This document shows, piece after piece, positions 23,172-37,300 of a stretch of 64,000 bases of DNA. Made by a program: the position numbers and the translations under genes. Within the stretch, counting starts at the first letter, position 1, and each line of letters begins with the position of its first letter. This stretch comes from Gordius sp. MW1 (taxonomy: Eukaryota > Nematomorpha > Gordioida > Gordea > Gordiidae): contig OZ038532.1 in NCBI GenBank assembly GCA_964036665.1, positions 8,122,001 to 8,186,000 on the forward strand, read 5' to 3'. The notes under the pieces are model-generated. The model had not been told where the DNA came from. It did no database searches and saw only the letters and a list, made by a program, of their open reading frames with translations.

Positions 23172-25173
23172 GTCTAAAAGCAAGTCATTAATTTGGAATT
23201 ATTTTATAATTGATGAGAACTCAGCACATATTGCAGCCTGTACAATTGATAACTGCAATAAAAAAGTTTTAAGAGGTGGCAAGACATCAATTAATTTTAA
23301 CACCACAAATCTTAGAAAACATATCCTTAATAATCATCCAATAAAATATAAACAATTATTATTAGAGGAGAAATCAAAGACATTGACTGATAATAACTTC
23401 AAATCTGATTCCAAATTAGTTCAACCAAAAATTAAAGACCTTTTCAACAATGTAAAAAAGTGGGATATTAATAATCACAATTCCAAAAATATACATCAAT
23501 TAATATTAGAGATGATATGTAAAGACAACCAACCACTATCTGTAGTGTCTGACAAAGGATTTGTTAATTTAATAAATCATTTATCTCCCCAATATACAAT
23601 CCCCAGTAGGAAGTATTTCACCAGTTTATTAAATATATTTTATGAGGATTTATCACAAAAAATTAAAGAAGAACTGAGTGTTGAAAAGCACCTAAGCTTT
23701 ACAATTGATATATGGACCCGTGATTCTGGTCAAGATTCTTTGTTTTGTCTAACTTCACATTATATAGACAACAAATATCATTTTAAACAGAGGACATTAA
23801 ATACTTAACCACACTGCTATCAATATTTCTTCATTGATAGCAGATTTATTTACCTATTGGGGAATAAAGAAAAATTCTGTTCATCTTATCGTTAGAGATA
23901 ATGGTAGGAATATAGCAGCAGGCTGTAGACTATCAAATCATGAAAGTATATCCTGTTTTGCTCACTCCCTTCAATTAGTTATACAAAAATGCCTGTTAGG
24001 GCAAGAGAATATACCTAATCTTCTAACAAAGTCAAGAAGATTAGTGACCCATTTTAAACATTCCTCCCTATCAAATTTTAAATTGGATAAAATTCAAATG
24101 AAATTTAACCTACCCCAACATAAATTAATTCAAGATGAGCCCACACGCTGGAACTCATCCTATCTATTGATTGAAAGGTTATTGGAACAGAAGGAGGCTT
24201 TAACTCTGTATACTCTACAAAACACTGTTCCTGTGTTTATAGATACTAATGAATGGATCCTCATAAAGAAATTGATGTTGGCCTTGGAACCTTTCTTTAG
24301 AGTTACAAAGGAATTGAGTTACACCAATTGTCTAATAAGTGTGACTATACCTTTTGTTGAAATTTTAAAGAAAGAATTAGCTACATATGATAATATTTCT
24401 GATATGTGTTTAAAACAACTTAGAACAACCATGACAAATGAATTATTTGAAAGGTAATTTATATATTTACCAAGGATTTGTAATAGCTTATTTATAATTA
24501 GGTTTTCATACATCTACCAAAATGACAATTTTGTCATAACAACAATTTTGGATCCAAGATTTAAAAATATTTTCTTGCCTGGATCTGTTGAGTATAGATC
24601 ACGGTTAGTTAAAGCATTAAGAATATTGAAAGTAATGTGGCGTCCTCATCTACACCTATTTTGCCAGGTAAGGTATATAATTGTACTTCTAAAATAATTA
24701 TTAAGAGAACGACGAACCATTACTACCTGTGAAACAACTTACGAAAACAAAGAAATTTAATATATGGGATACATATAATGAAACAGTGGATTCAATGGCT
24801 GGAACTATTGATACAAACATCATCATAGGTATATTTACTTAGCTAATATTAATTTTCATTTTAAGGTGATCCGTGTTTATTGGAATTAGACCTATATCTC
24901 AAAACACCAATTTACAAGGGTAATAGAATCATAAACGAAACATCAATGGGATCATATGTAAATCCATTAGAATATCGGGCAACAAATAGTTCCGCTTTGC
25001 CAATATTAGCAACACTGGCCAGAAAATATCTGCCGTCACCTGCCACATCTATCCCTTCTGAATCTATTTTTAGCATAACTGGTGATATTGATAGTCCACA
25101 TAGAAGATCTCTTCTACCGGAGACTATTGAAAAATTACTATTTATGAAAAAAAATTTGGAATATTTTAAATAA
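23172..25173 (+). CDS. hAT-family transposase, BED zinc finger, with three mini-introns and one frameshift
   Basis: DNA transposase. A BED finger opens the readable part (SLIWNYFIIDEN, a C-x4-C pair in ACTIDNC, LRKHILNNH). The RNase-H-like core has HTAINISSLIADLF, VRDNGRN, FAHSLQLV, EPTRWNSSYLLIERLL and TTILDPRFKN. The C-terminal dimerisation region reads LPILATLARKYL and SIPSESIFSITGDID. The frame is broken once near 23,800 (one extra base). Downstream breaks vanish if GT-AG introns are removed at 24,454-24,501 (48 bp), 24,668-24,707 (40 bp) and 24,829-24,865 (37 bp); each restores family-typical sequence. The true start is not visible: an acceptor-like TATATTTAG precedes 23,172, so an upstream exon is likely. 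Family call is firm, splicing is inference. Confidence 0.82.
24454..24501 (+). other. Predicted 48-bp intron in hAT transposase
   Basis: GTAATTTATA...TATAATTAG. Removal joins ...ELFE-R-FSYIYQND in frame; retained, it gives an immediate TAA. Confidence 0.65.
24668..24707 (+). other. Predicted 40-bp intron in hAT transposase
   Basis: Donor CAG|GTAAGG and acceptor TAAGAG|AAC. Joining gives HLHLFCQ-NDEPLLPVKQ, the usual variable linker before the C-terminal domain. Confidence 0.6.
24829..24865 (+). other. Predicted 37-bp intron in hAT transposase
   Basis: Donor ATAG|GTATAT and acceptor TTTTAAG|GTGAT. Joining gives TNIII-GDPCLLELDLYL in frame. Confidence 0.6.
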
Positions 25174-25292
25174 AGCTTTATAAATATTAACAGGTGTCAT
25201 TTTTATAAGATGTAAAATATCGGTATCGGTATATTTATTTAAATATCGGTAGTATCGGTATCGGTTAAAAATTTGATATCGGTGCAGCCCTA

Positions 25293-26809
25293 GCCATGGT
25301 ATTCATTGATAAGATCGTAATTATTCTATAAACATATAAAATTATATAAAAATACATACATGCCAAATTCAATTTTTTTCCCTCCCCGTCCCCCTTCCAC
25401 GAGGGCCCGAGTTTTTTAATATATATATCTTATTTTCGCCCGCTTTCTGCCGCGGGCGAAATTTAATCGTCTGCGGTTTCACTATGAACGCCTCTTAATT
25501 ACAATTGTTATTTTCGTGATATATGATAAATTTTACGATGAATATAAAGACATTAAGAAAAAGAATAAAAAGTTTGATAAATTAGCCCAAAAATTTACTT
25601 CGCCTTTTTCGCTTCGCGCGTCATCACGAACGGCCCGCCCCGTAAGTAAAAAATAATAGCGCGTTAGAGCTATTAATTAAAATGCAGAGCGCTGTAGTTG
25701 CCGCTTTTGCACCCTGTTACTTAACACAGGTATGGTACTTAAAAATTACACTGGTCAACGAGACTTAAAAAATCAACCGGCAAACTGTTTGCAGATTTTG
25801 GTCGATTATGATGAGCACAAATATTTTTTATTTTCCCCTATACGTCAAGTTTTTCAATTATTTCTGTCAAAGTTGCTAAAAACAGCGATTTTGGCGTTTT
25901 TAAAACGTCAAAAACTTGCAAATTGGACGATTAAAATTTAGTTTAATAAATTTGATTTATAAATAAAGGGGAGGGGAATTCATTAAATCCTTGTTAAATT
26001 AATAAACATCAAATAAGTATAAATTGAAACATTATAAAAGCAAACCTTTGTTGACACTTTATAAAATACAATAAAAAAACAGGTGTAATAATTAATTCTT
26101 GAGTGGAATTAAGAGATTTAATAATAAAATGGACAGGGTTGTTAATATAGAAAAATGAGTGGGGTGAGAAAAACGTTGTATAAAAAGGTAGCTGCAGAAG
26201 CTTAAAGGCTAAAATTGTATTTATAATCATCGTAATTTAATCTCACTACTCTATTAAGATTTTTATTGATTTCTCTAAAGATTCCTGGTAAACTTACAAA
26301 TTTGGGTAACAGAAGGGAGTGGTGACCTTGTAACCCAAATCTATTATATTAGTTATACAAATTTTAGTAATATAAACTTCTTATCCAATTAATTAATTGT
26401 TCATATGTTTGACATTAAAAAAAGTAATTTTTTATCGAAGTCGCATTGCATATAATAAAAGAAGGCAAGTAAATTAATTTTTATCACGACCATCACCAAC
26501 ATAATCAAAATTCGCGATTTGGGTTAAATAGAGAAGGGAAAAGCCAAAAAATAAATAAAGAGCTTCGCGCAAAAACGTATTCTTTTGAATGATAACAAGC
26601 TTCATTTAGGAAGATGCCTTAATAAGGAAAACAAAGAGACGGATAAGTGTAAGTAATCATCCTTGAAATAAGTTATAAGAGGCGACTGTTAGGGAGTAAA
26701 ATGAAAAGCAATTTATAAAATCGCGTATAAGAAATTAGGTAAAGCGCGAAGGATAAGTTTTCATTCCTAAAAGTTTGTCATTTTGAGGAAGGATTTCTTG
26801 CCCAATGCG
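25293..26809. other. Intergenic DNA between hAT element and Sec16 3' end
   Basis: A truncated copy of the composite-repeat tail (CCTTCCACGAGGGCCCGAG) lies at about 25,390-25,413. The rest is AT-rich and lacks a supported gene. It must include the Sec16 3' untranslated region on the minus strand, for which I could not pick a convincing polyadenylation signal. Confidence 0.45.
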
Positions 26810-28343
26810 TTAGGGGGCCAATTTGGCGGATGACGGAGAATTTTGAGACTTGGCAAATACGTCGATATAAGGACTTTTGGCGGCTATAAAAAAGGACAAA
26901 ATTTATCATGTTCACTTAATTAATGATCAACAATTTTAATATAACTATATAAATTGGTTATTTTGTATTATAAAACGTCTTCAATATTATCTTATATTTC
27001 ACATAGAAAATTTCGACAGATTTCTAATACAAAATTGGCAATGGCATATAGGGATATGTGATACGGTTTATCGCAAACAACATCCATCACCCAGTTATAT
27101 GTGGTGAAAAAGTAATATTATCACTGACTTTTAATAGCTCACAACTTAAATAATCGACTTACCCTTAATAAGCACCAATATTATTTGATATCGACAACAA
27201 AACAAAAGCCTTACATCGTCTATTTTGCCCAACGTTTCTCGCGCTTATTTGTGGATTGACAACAACGGGTGCCGGCCCATTGAATGAGGTCGGGGCCCCG
27301 GGTGCCAAGGCCAAAGTGTTGGAGTAATTAGCGGTGGGATGGGGTGGAATGTTGTTGGGAGATGGTTCACCGTAGTTGTAAAAAGGCGAGTTGCCGATAC
27401 TAGAGTTTTGGGCGGCCACGGGTGATAAATACATGGGAGCCGAGGGAGGTGCTTGAACAAAATTTGGGACGCTTTGCTGGTTTTGCTGGTTATTGTTTCC
27501 GTACATGTAAAGCTCCCTATCGGTTGGTGGAGGTGGGGTCATTTCGTCAGCGGGGGTAGTTCCATCAGAGTTTTCCCAACGCTTTAGGGCGTCGTTCCAT
27601 ACGATCTGAAAGAGGGTGAACAAAAAGCATATTATTTCGGTTGTTTTACGGCCAAGTAAAATAACTTATTTTTTGAAATTGTTTCTTTAGAGATATGAAA
27701 GGTTATCGTTAAAGTTTAATTGATATAAATACAAAAATAATTAATTAAGTTATAGTATATAAATCTGAGGAGCCAGTTATTGCTAATTATCCAGAAAGCT
27801 TTTAATCTAACATTACTTATTTATAATAAAGTTTGAGAATTTAAGACATATTTAAAGATGGGATATGTGCTAAGGTACAAAGGGTGAAATGAAATAAAAT
27901 CGTAATTATTGGCTCCAGAATTGATGTCAAAAACTCTTAACCAACGGTTTTATAGGCGGTAGATCGTTAAACATAACGCGTCTCCCCATATGAAAAAATA
28001 TTTTAAAAATGGTAAAATATGAACCAAAAATCCCTGACTTTTACAAATGAACCTATCGAATAAAATAATAAAATCCCAAAAAACCGATATAAGATGTACA
28101 CATCTCCGAGGTCTTGATTAGTATTAGTGCATGCGCGCATTGGGGAACATACAACGTAATATAATGAGACGCGAATTTATTAACGAGTAAGTATCAAAGG
28201 TAGATTACCGACTTGTCTCTGTCTTCGGGAAGGATCATTTCATTAGTACTTTTGGGTAGCATTTTTTTGATAAGGCCTCCCAACCAACCCGTAGAACCGG
28301 AGTTTCCAGCGGCGCCGTTATCAATGACAGATTTATTAGCCGA
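26810..28343 (-). CDS. Sec16: Sec16 exons 23-25: C-terminal conserved domain and tail
   Basis: Exon 23 gives GWLGGLIKKMLPKSTNEMIL then PEDRDKS, and exon 24 continues IVWNDALKRWENSDG. This is the small C-terminal domain of animal Sec16, reported to bind Sec23 and other exit-site factors. A long P/N/Q-rich tail follows. Exon 24 could read through to a stop at 27,165, but donor T|GTAAGG at 27,214 and acceptor TTTATAG at 26,884 join to a final exon ending SPYIDVFAKSQNSPSSAKLA. It recalls the RYVDVLN-type terminus of Sec16, so the spliced form is preferred. Confidence 0.85.
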
Positions 28344-31300
28344 CTAAAGAGATGATAAATGAAGATTAGTGATCGCTATATGACAAAATTTGCCGCTTGA
28401 AATCAAGTAAATTGGGGTATAAATCACATTTAAGAAGAAACTTTAATGTTATGGGATGTAAAGAAATGGCATTTTTAAAACAAGTAATAGGCATCGTTTC
28501 GCCAGTATTTGATAAAATTTTCACGATGATTGTTGAAGACTTGGGAAAAAGAAACAAAATTTGTATAAAAGATGGAAGGTATATATGTAGGTCCCAAGAG
28601 GGAAAAACTTAAATGTAATTGTTTGAGTAAAAGTAAATATCGCAAAAAAATATATAGGCATAATTTAAAACGCTATTAAATTTATACCCATGAAAAATGT
28701 AATTGTCAATTAATTAAATATTTATAGTGAAGCAAAAGGAGGTAAAGCTTGAACGAATAAAATTTATCCGAAAATGGCACGAATTCTTCCTCGGGTGCCT
28801 CTTTAGTTTTTCTTTAATACTACTTTAATTTGTCAAAGGGGGCATCTTTGGTGTATAATAAAACCAGTTACTTGATAGGCTTAATTGTGACCCCTAATTT
28901 TCCCAAAAATATTACAAGTCTCATAATATAGCCCAAACTCTAAAGTAAGCTATAAACTTACAAATTAACATCTTTAAATTTGCAATCTTAATAAACAAGC
29001 TTTAAATTTTACAAAAGATACGTATGAAAGTATTGATGACATTAGTTAAACAAGTATACCTTTTTGCTATCACCACCGGTCCCCTCGCCTTTGTAATTGG
29101 AATTCGATTGATCTTGATTGACTGGGGAACGGAAAGATTCGGACTTATGTTCAGATCTTTCGTTAAAATTTGGGAATGTGTTCGAATGTGTCATTTGGGC
29201 ACCGTACGAACTTTGAAATCTATCTCTTTCATCACCCTTTAGTGTTTCAATCAATATAAATAACGAATTTTAATGATTCTGCTTGCTTTATTTTATCTTA
29301 TTATATATATGGCAATATTTAATAATAATAATAATAAAATTTTAACTATTAACATATTTTTCTTGACATAAAATTTCAAAAGTTGTCAATATCATTATAT
29401 TTATCATTAAAATGCTAATAGGTTTTTTAATTATTAAACTCGGTAAAATGAGAAGTATGTGTATGATTTTTTAATTGCTAGCCATTGTCTGGCTAAAGCC
29501 TTTCCAAAAATCCTAATTTTTAACAATCGCCATTATTTAAAAAGTAAATTACAACCAAGTTTATTATATTTTTAATTCAATCTTAAGTAAAATTTATGAT
29601 TAAAAAGAGATGTTTTTGGATATTATAATGAAACAGTATAAGTTCCTCAAGGAAAATTTACCTAATTTGATCTACCTAGGCTAATTAAGAGTTTATAAAT
29701 ATAAAACAACAATTTAACTATGGTTTAGACGCAAACATTCAAGAGGTATATCAAATAATGTGTAGGCCCATAATCTGTTTTAACAAAGTTAGCATCTCAT
29801 ACTTAAAAGTTATCAAATCGATAATTAGCAATGACTAAAAAGCTCGCCAAAATAATAACGAAAAAAAGTTATTGCCTTGGTGCCAGGAGTCTCGTATTCT
29901 CCACCAGTCATAGTGGAGGTAAAGGAGACGGATTGTGGCCCGTATCTGGAGTCAACGTGTGGCATTCCAAAATCCAAAGTGGCCGGTCTAGCGTTGTAAT
30001 TTTGGTAAGGGTTCGGTTGATATTTTAACTGGGATTCTGCGGCAATACCCGGGTTTGCTGCTGCGGTTTGAGCTCCGTAAGTAGCGAGGCCGATCGATGG
30101 TTGCTGTGGTTGCGATGATGAGGTCGGGGGTATGCTCGGGGGCAAACCTGGTAAAATATAAAGGTTTTAACAAGGGTTTTAATTAACGGCCTCTCACACG
30201 TTTATAAATAAAAATTATTGGTAGATATGGTAGTAGCGAGAATAATACATTTTTTTGTTTAGTCAACATACGATCTCTTACTATTCGCCCCCCCCCCTTG
30301 AGACGACGCAATAGCTAATGGGAGACTAGTTTATCTTCTAAGACAAACCCAAAATTCGGTAAAATTTTGATGAGTATAATTTGGGAATATCGGGTATTAT
30401 AATAATAATCAAAATGGGGTAGGCATTCCTCATTAGTAAACATCGGTTTGGCAGAAAATTCGAAATGAAGTAATTCGGTGGTGGAAGACCAAACCAAAAG
30501 CATATAAATTATTAATTAAGGTATTTAATAAAACTACAGCGTCTAAGAGCTTTTACCATTCGACTTGTAATAATAGCTGTAATGCTTTGCACGGGATATT
30601 TTTCTAAATATTAGGCATAATTTTTACTTTCACCTCTCTTTCTCAACATAATACTAAAAGCTACCAAAAAATATTATATCACCCGTACTAGCGTTGTGAG
30701 GCAGCGCAGAAGAGGCCACGTTAAAAAATAGGACGGGCTGGGGAGGGAGGTCGGGGGCGCTAGTTGGAGCACCACCTCCAAAATCTACGCTATTGGTCTG
30801 TATCGGTTGTTGGTATAAAGACTCCTCCTTAAAAAGCATTCTATCCCCTCCTCCTCCACGTTCAGTTTTGCGGAACTTAAAATCGGCAAAATTGAGGGGA
30901 GGCAACGAAGAAGGGGTCGTAGTAATGCTGCTCGGGATACTGGTGATGGCAGTAGATTGAATTGACGCAATGTTAGATGCTTGAACGGCACCCAAACTAG
31001 ACACCAAGTGCTGATGAGCCGTTGGCTGTGCTTGCATCGAAGTCGTTTCTGGGGCCCTTATCTCCACGTCTGTTCCCTACAAGTTTTATATTTAAAAGGT
31101 GAGATTTTCTTTTTTATACGATAATTTGGGTACCTTTAATCAAAAAAATATATTTTTTTCTTGAAGTATAAAAATTGATATAATTTTGACGCTTGTTCGT
31201 CCTTATTAATGTCTTTGCGAACGAATTTGAGCATCAGGCTCTTGATGTCTATTAAATCAGTAGACAATGTTTTCTCGACCAAATTTTCATGCTGTGGATT

Positions 31301-34300
31301 TGTTAAGCGTGCAGACTTTCGGTTTAAATGTTATTATTGAGCGTCTTTAATTGCAAGAACTTATACGATTAATCAACATACCATGATCTGAAACGTTTAT
31401 CGGTAGTTTAATTGGGCGCCTTATAAAAGTTGTAAAAACATTTAATTTTTTCTTATGTAATTCGTTCGTCTCAACAAAATAGGTATTTAATAACTACTTT
31501 AAATAAAACAATAAATAATATTTATGACAAAAATTGCTTTAACTTAATTTTAAACTAACCACCTTGCAGCGGTTAATAGGGGGTCCTAGTGACACCACCA
31601 TGCATTTTGTGCATGACCCTTTGCTAATTAAATCACGTTGATACAGACAAAATATGAAAAAAACTGGCAACCTACCGCCACCCTATCGTAACGTGAAGTA
31701 GAAGAACTGGGGTCGAGTTGAGGGAAGCAATTTTTAAGCACTTCTCCCAACTGGAATAACCATTCGGGATATTTCGGGCACCAATCAGTCCCCACCCTGT
31801 CGAAAGCTTGGTTGTTTTCCTCCGAGTAAACGTATTGTGGGTCCAGGTATTTGAGGCGAGAAGCAAACTAGATGGAAATGCAATTTATTCATTAAAAAAT
31901 CCATCGCTGTTTTCAGCATGGGCGTAGTCGGGATTGGAACTAAAAGGGGATATTAGTGATTTAGGGAGGAGCAAAATAATAATTTTTGATATTTTAGCCT
32001 TATTAATTCTTAAAAGTTTTTCGAATTTAGAGGGGGCAGCCGCCCCTCAGTGCCTCCCCCTGGCTACGCCTATGGTTTTCAGAACGGATTTTCGAGTGCA
32101 GCTTAAATTGCCAACGTTTATACCACAGCCATGGATTTTAAAGATGTGGTGTAATTTTGAGGCCCTATAAGATATTAAAAGGCAAAGGCTAATATTGGGT
32201 TCAAACCCGACCCCTGTAACGTTTGTCATGTACATGAATTTCATTTAACCCTACCAACCCGTTCCCCCCCCCCCCTTGCGCCGTTTTGTTGCCGTACATT
32301 CAAGGTAATGCAATCCCACCCAAATGGCAAAGATCTATACGCGCGAGCAATAAACTATTAATTGCTATGCAATTTATGGGCTAACTTTCATTTGTCGATA
32401 GATTTATATTTTTAAATATGCTCGTTAGACAATAAGACACTTTAGGTATTCTGAAAATTATTATAAAAAAATAAAGAAGTTTTTTTGGACCTATGAAAAA
32501 ACTGAGATATATAGGAAATATGGTATGATTTTAAGCGTTATATTATTATTATATCACGGTAGGAAAATCAATGTCTTAACAAGTGCTCGCCTTGATTTAA
32601 TGTAAAAGGCTGCCGTATAAAGATATAAATGTGTACCTGAAACACGTTCAAAACAAAGATCGGATGGTAAAATTGTGGCTGGACGACGACGGCGTGAGCT
32701 ATAACCTCCAAATACCGCATCGCCTGCAACAATTAATTTTAATAACAAGTTCATCATACGTGAGCTTAATCTTTTTTTTCACCACATAAAAATAAATTCT
32801 CTATACGACATTCCTTAAAAATGAAAGAGATCATTGAGGGAAAAAGTAAATTTCAAAAAAATTAATAGGCATAAATGAAATAGGATTCCAATATATAAAA
32901 TGTAAAAAAAGTGTACAATGATAAAATAAATAATTAGTAACGCAAAACCTCGTTAACGAGCCCACGGTCGATGAGCCAGGAGCAGTATAGAAATTTGTAG
33001 AATTGGAGGTGGGGCAAAAAGTTGTGGTTAAACTTAGATTTTTTGGGCGAGGTGGAATCATTTAGCATGCGTCGAGAGGCCAATTGATCAATGTACTCGT
33101 AGATCTCGGTTAACCTGATTGCGTCGGGGCTGGCGAACTTCTTGAAGGGCAAGCTTAAACGCGATTTGATAGGGAGCATTAAAAATTAAAATTTTTATTA
33201 TAGTTAACGAAAAACATTGAAAACCTGCCTAGATATTTTTAAAACAACAAAATAAAATGATCAAAATTTAGGAAAAGTAACGTCTTAAATGCGGTAGACG
33301 GAAAAGCGATTTATATCCAAAGATCCTTGCAAAATCGCCTATTCAGAATCGATATTTGCAAGGTATCGACACTGGTTAGAATCCGTTCATCAAAAAATTG
33401 GCATTATACTCATTTTAAAAACTAAATAAACAATAATTTCTCTTAAAACAAATTTTGCCCATTAATTTTTAGTTTGTTACAGATTAACATCAAGTTTAAT
33501 CCCAACCCGACCAATATATAATGAAATTCTTGAAGGTAATTAAATAAAATCGAAATCTTCGGGATAAAACGATGATCTACCTTCCAATAACTTTCTATAC
33601 TTAATTAAAAAAGCAAATTGTCTAATTTATAATCACTCTCATTTGCGGCTTATCCACGGACTAGACTTATTCTTAATGAAAAAAATATTGTTGAAATGTC
33701 AAATTGTTCATACACTGCTAAAAATGAAAAAAACGCCAATAATAAACAAACAAGTATGCCTCCTCAATTATAAAGAGAAATCTGATCAAAAGTCTAACAA
33801 ACAATCAAGCTTTTTATTAAAAGTTTCTAATAAATTGGCCCACGCAGTGTGTTTAAGAAAGAAAGCAACGGTTATATGGTGTGTACCAGATGGACGCGGT
33901 GAGCAAGACTATTTTGCTCGTTTTGTCGGCAAATTCACCGAAACTGTGATGAGCCAGTAAGTAGCAAAAATGCGCCGCCGGCAAATCTCCATTTTGCCCT
34001 GTGGTGCAATTAATCCAAAAAAAGCATTTTTAGAAAATCATTCTGTAAAACAAAATTGTCACAAATATAAATATGACCAACATTTAAGTTTAATATAATA
34101 AAATGACTGTATTAGTCCTAAAATTAAGCGTGCAAATCCAAACCATATTATTTTACACGACACAGTGGCCATCTGTTATAGACAGGCCTAAGCTTCGATA
34201 CGGAAACTAGATTCACATGAAAGTTTCACTCTCATTCGTTATTTATGAGAATCGCATTTATTCATTGAGGGAATTGTAGCGAAAAAACATATTTTTAATA

Positions 34301-37300
34301 TATAGCATGTAGGTGTAAAAAATAATAATCATCAAATTTGGCATGCTTAAAAGGGAGTTGTACCTAATACGTCAGCGAGGGATTCGATATTTTTACGATC
34401 CTTGCTTAGGTGAGCTGTGGGATTGGCCAACATCATGGCTAAATGCGACCTCCACTCCAAAGGATTTGTCTTGTTTTGAGGAGCCGATTGGATGAGCTAA
34501 AAAATAGCCATGCAAAATCACTGTTAAAGAGAATGGTGATAAAGCAATTTAATTTCAACGAAAACCAAAAAATTTAATTCAAAACTTTTGTGGACTCTTC
34601 TTGATAATCGTTAATTACGGTTTTGAAAAAATATCTCCTATATTATAAAACCCTTAACTTAACATATTCAAGCTCAAGAATATTAAATTTTGACACATAT
34701 TAAAAAACATTTAATTCCTTAGTATTTTATTGTTTTAGTTTAATAAATTATTTAAAATTTGTAAATTAGGAAGTATGAATCGCCTGACGTACGTTTAAGA
34801 AAGTGGATTCTTTGCCCGCCAGAGTTTGATAGAGTGTAAGTACAGGATCCTTGGTACTGAGTGTGTTTAGAAACCTGTAATACAAAAATATAAAAAAACA
34901 GTATTGTATTAATTCAAAAAGACCCAGGTTTAATTTAAACGATAAAAAGACACTATTTTCAATTTCTGATCAACATTAATTTAAAAATTAGCGCTTAAAA
35001 TGAGTTAATAAGTTGCAAGTTTTGGGCTATTATAAGACTTTGCCGTTTTTGTTATATAATAAACTTTTTAAAACACTTATTAATTTACTTGTTTGTGATC
35101 GAGGTTAGAATTCTGTTATCCTTTTGTGAAGCCAGGTAGAATGCGTGACCCCAGGCTTGATTCTTAACCGCAAAATAGAGTGCTTCCTAAAATTTAGAGG
35201 CCATAATTAATATAATTTTAGGAAAAGTAAGGTACCTAAATAAATAAAAAGTAATTTATTATACTAATCCATAATTTTGTGCTACACTATTTTGCAAACT
35301 TTCACTTAGATTAAGCTTTAAAAATTGCTTGTAAATTTCAATCATTATATTTATCGTTTGGACCAGGGGCATGACTAATTAGGCCTGATAATAAAGTAGA
35401 TTTAAAACTGGTAATTCTATGCAATTGCATAAAAATATCTATATATATGAAACGCCATCACCTATGGGAAGTAGTATTTAGAGGTCAGCATGGTTTTTAA
35501 ACACCGTCTAGACCCTAATTCACCACAAATATAAAATTTAGAAGCAAAAATATTTGGTTGAGTCTAATTTCAAAGCACAATTGTATTATAGGGGTCGGAT
35601 GCGAGTTTAAGACTCAAATCACGATTTCTTGGGAAGCATAATGGTTTAGATAATATCCTCACCTTTTGATGCCCGCACAGCAAAATTTCGCGAAATTGCG
35701 TCATATAATCATCGGGTGGGAGGACGGTTGAAGTTTGATTATTCCCCCTAACCAAACCCAATGAAAGTTTGGTTCCAGATCCTCCAAAGGCCGCAGAACG
35801 CTTCATAACATCGAATTCATCACCGTGGCAAGAGGATATCAGGAGTTTGCTAACGTCCGCCCCCACAACGGCCTGTTTTGAAAAAGGACACACGCACTTA
35901 TTATATTGAACAGCCCTCGTGAACAAGTTAAATCACAACCTTTCAATTGTCATCGTGTATTCTTATTATTTCAAATCGATAATCTCTACTATTAACATGG
36001 ACGCAGCTAGAAAGGGGTGGGCGTGGCAGTCCCTCCAAATCCACAAAACTCCCTAGTAGTTATCAAAAGTACGACAAAAACTTGAGAAAAATCATCATTT
36101 TGCTCCCCCTTAATCATGATTGTCCCCAACTGAATCCAAACCTAGCTAAGCACATGATTATTGAGCTATAAAAGGCTAATATGCCTAAGTAACGCTTAAT
36201 GCTACTATGACCTCTTTTTCGGGTTAAATTATAAGCGCAAAGGTAGTAGTAATAAAGACAGATGAGTTTCGATTGTAAAAAGGCAAATTCAAATATTCCA
36301 TCAAGAGTTGACTTTTTCGAAATTATAGAGAGCTACTCAAAGCTACATTAGATTGAATGCTGGCCAAGCCAAACCATACCCCGTTTTGCCTGATGCAAAG
36401 CAGGAGGTACCGAACCAACAAATCGTACGAGGGAGCGGAAGGACGTTGTTTGTAAGACTGGGTTTCTGATGCCCCTTCTAACAACCCATTAAGGGCACCG
36501 GGTATATTTTGCCTGGAAGAGGCGACGGATGAACCGTTAGATGTTTGTTGCTGGGAATTATTCAACAAGTCCGAACAATACTTGATTATGTCGTCTTTGT
36601 GCGTATCGGTCCTAGTAGCAAAAAGGTACTTTTGTAAATAAAGTAACGTCTAAGGAAATAAATTTCTCCCTAATTTTTTCAATTTGGTTTAATAATATAC
36701 ATAAATTATGAAGGAACAAAATGGGTACGCCAAAATAGTTGTTTTTAATGAAAGGGCCCTAAATGTACAAACAAAATTTTAATTTTTTTTTATAGTGGTC
36801 AATTTTAAAAAAATCTTCGGACAAACAAAACCTATTAAAAAATTATGCCAATTTTAAAATATTAGACCTAACTCGTTCGGTCCGTTTTTCTCATTTAAAC
36901 AGCTTTACAACCCCAAAAAAAACGTTTTATTGGTAAAACTAGAAAAATTCAAGAGGATCAAAAATAAACTAAGGTAAATCAAAAAGTGAAAGCATCTTAT
37001 AATGTGCACCAAGGTAAAGGTAACGTCAGTAAATGATTTTCCCTAATAACCCTTCAGGGAACTTAAAATAAAAACCACTACATCTGCTAATCATTTATTT
37101 AAACTAAGTAAAAGTTTTTTAATATCAAAGTGCTCAGTAACCTGATCAAAGTCGAGTGTTGAAATAAAGTTGCTGCCAAAAAATATATATTCAATATCAG
37201 TTTCTAGGCATTTACAATTTGATTTTTGCGTATTATTTACTTGCTGAGTGGTCCGGGATATCTTCTGAAACTATCAATGTCCTTGAAAAATCCCTAATAA

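Larger units (their letters stand above)
22716..25292 (+). mobile_element. hAT transposon with terminal and subterminal repeats
   Basis: Starts TAGGGCTGCACCGATATC and ends with the exact reverse complement, an 18-bp terminal inverted repeat. Inside both ends lie many ATCGGT/ACCGAT hexamers (22,730-22,830; 25,218-25,270), the usual layout of hAT transposase-binding sites. An 8-bp target duplication is not clean: TCAATGGT on the left against GCCATGGT on the right agree at six of eight positions. The interior encodes a BED-finger hAT transposase. Element length and structure are typical of a full autonomous hAT copy. Confidence 0.88.

Noticed and set aside
24454..24707. Calling the hAT transposase a pseudogene because of stops here
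   Set aside because: The stops lie inside GT-AG segments whose removal restores the family sequence; splicing is the simpler reading. The 23,800 frameshift remains real.
27165..27214. Sec16 ending by read-through of exon 24 at 27,165
   Set aside because: A good donor (T|GTAAGG) and a downstream exon in matching phase giving SPYIDVF, like other Sec16 C-termini, make the spliced end more likely.
33643..33960. 105-codon plus-strand frame in the middle of Sec16
   Set aside because: It is antisense to Sec16 exon 16, whose minus-strand reading gives the conserved AHFCYLLA motif.
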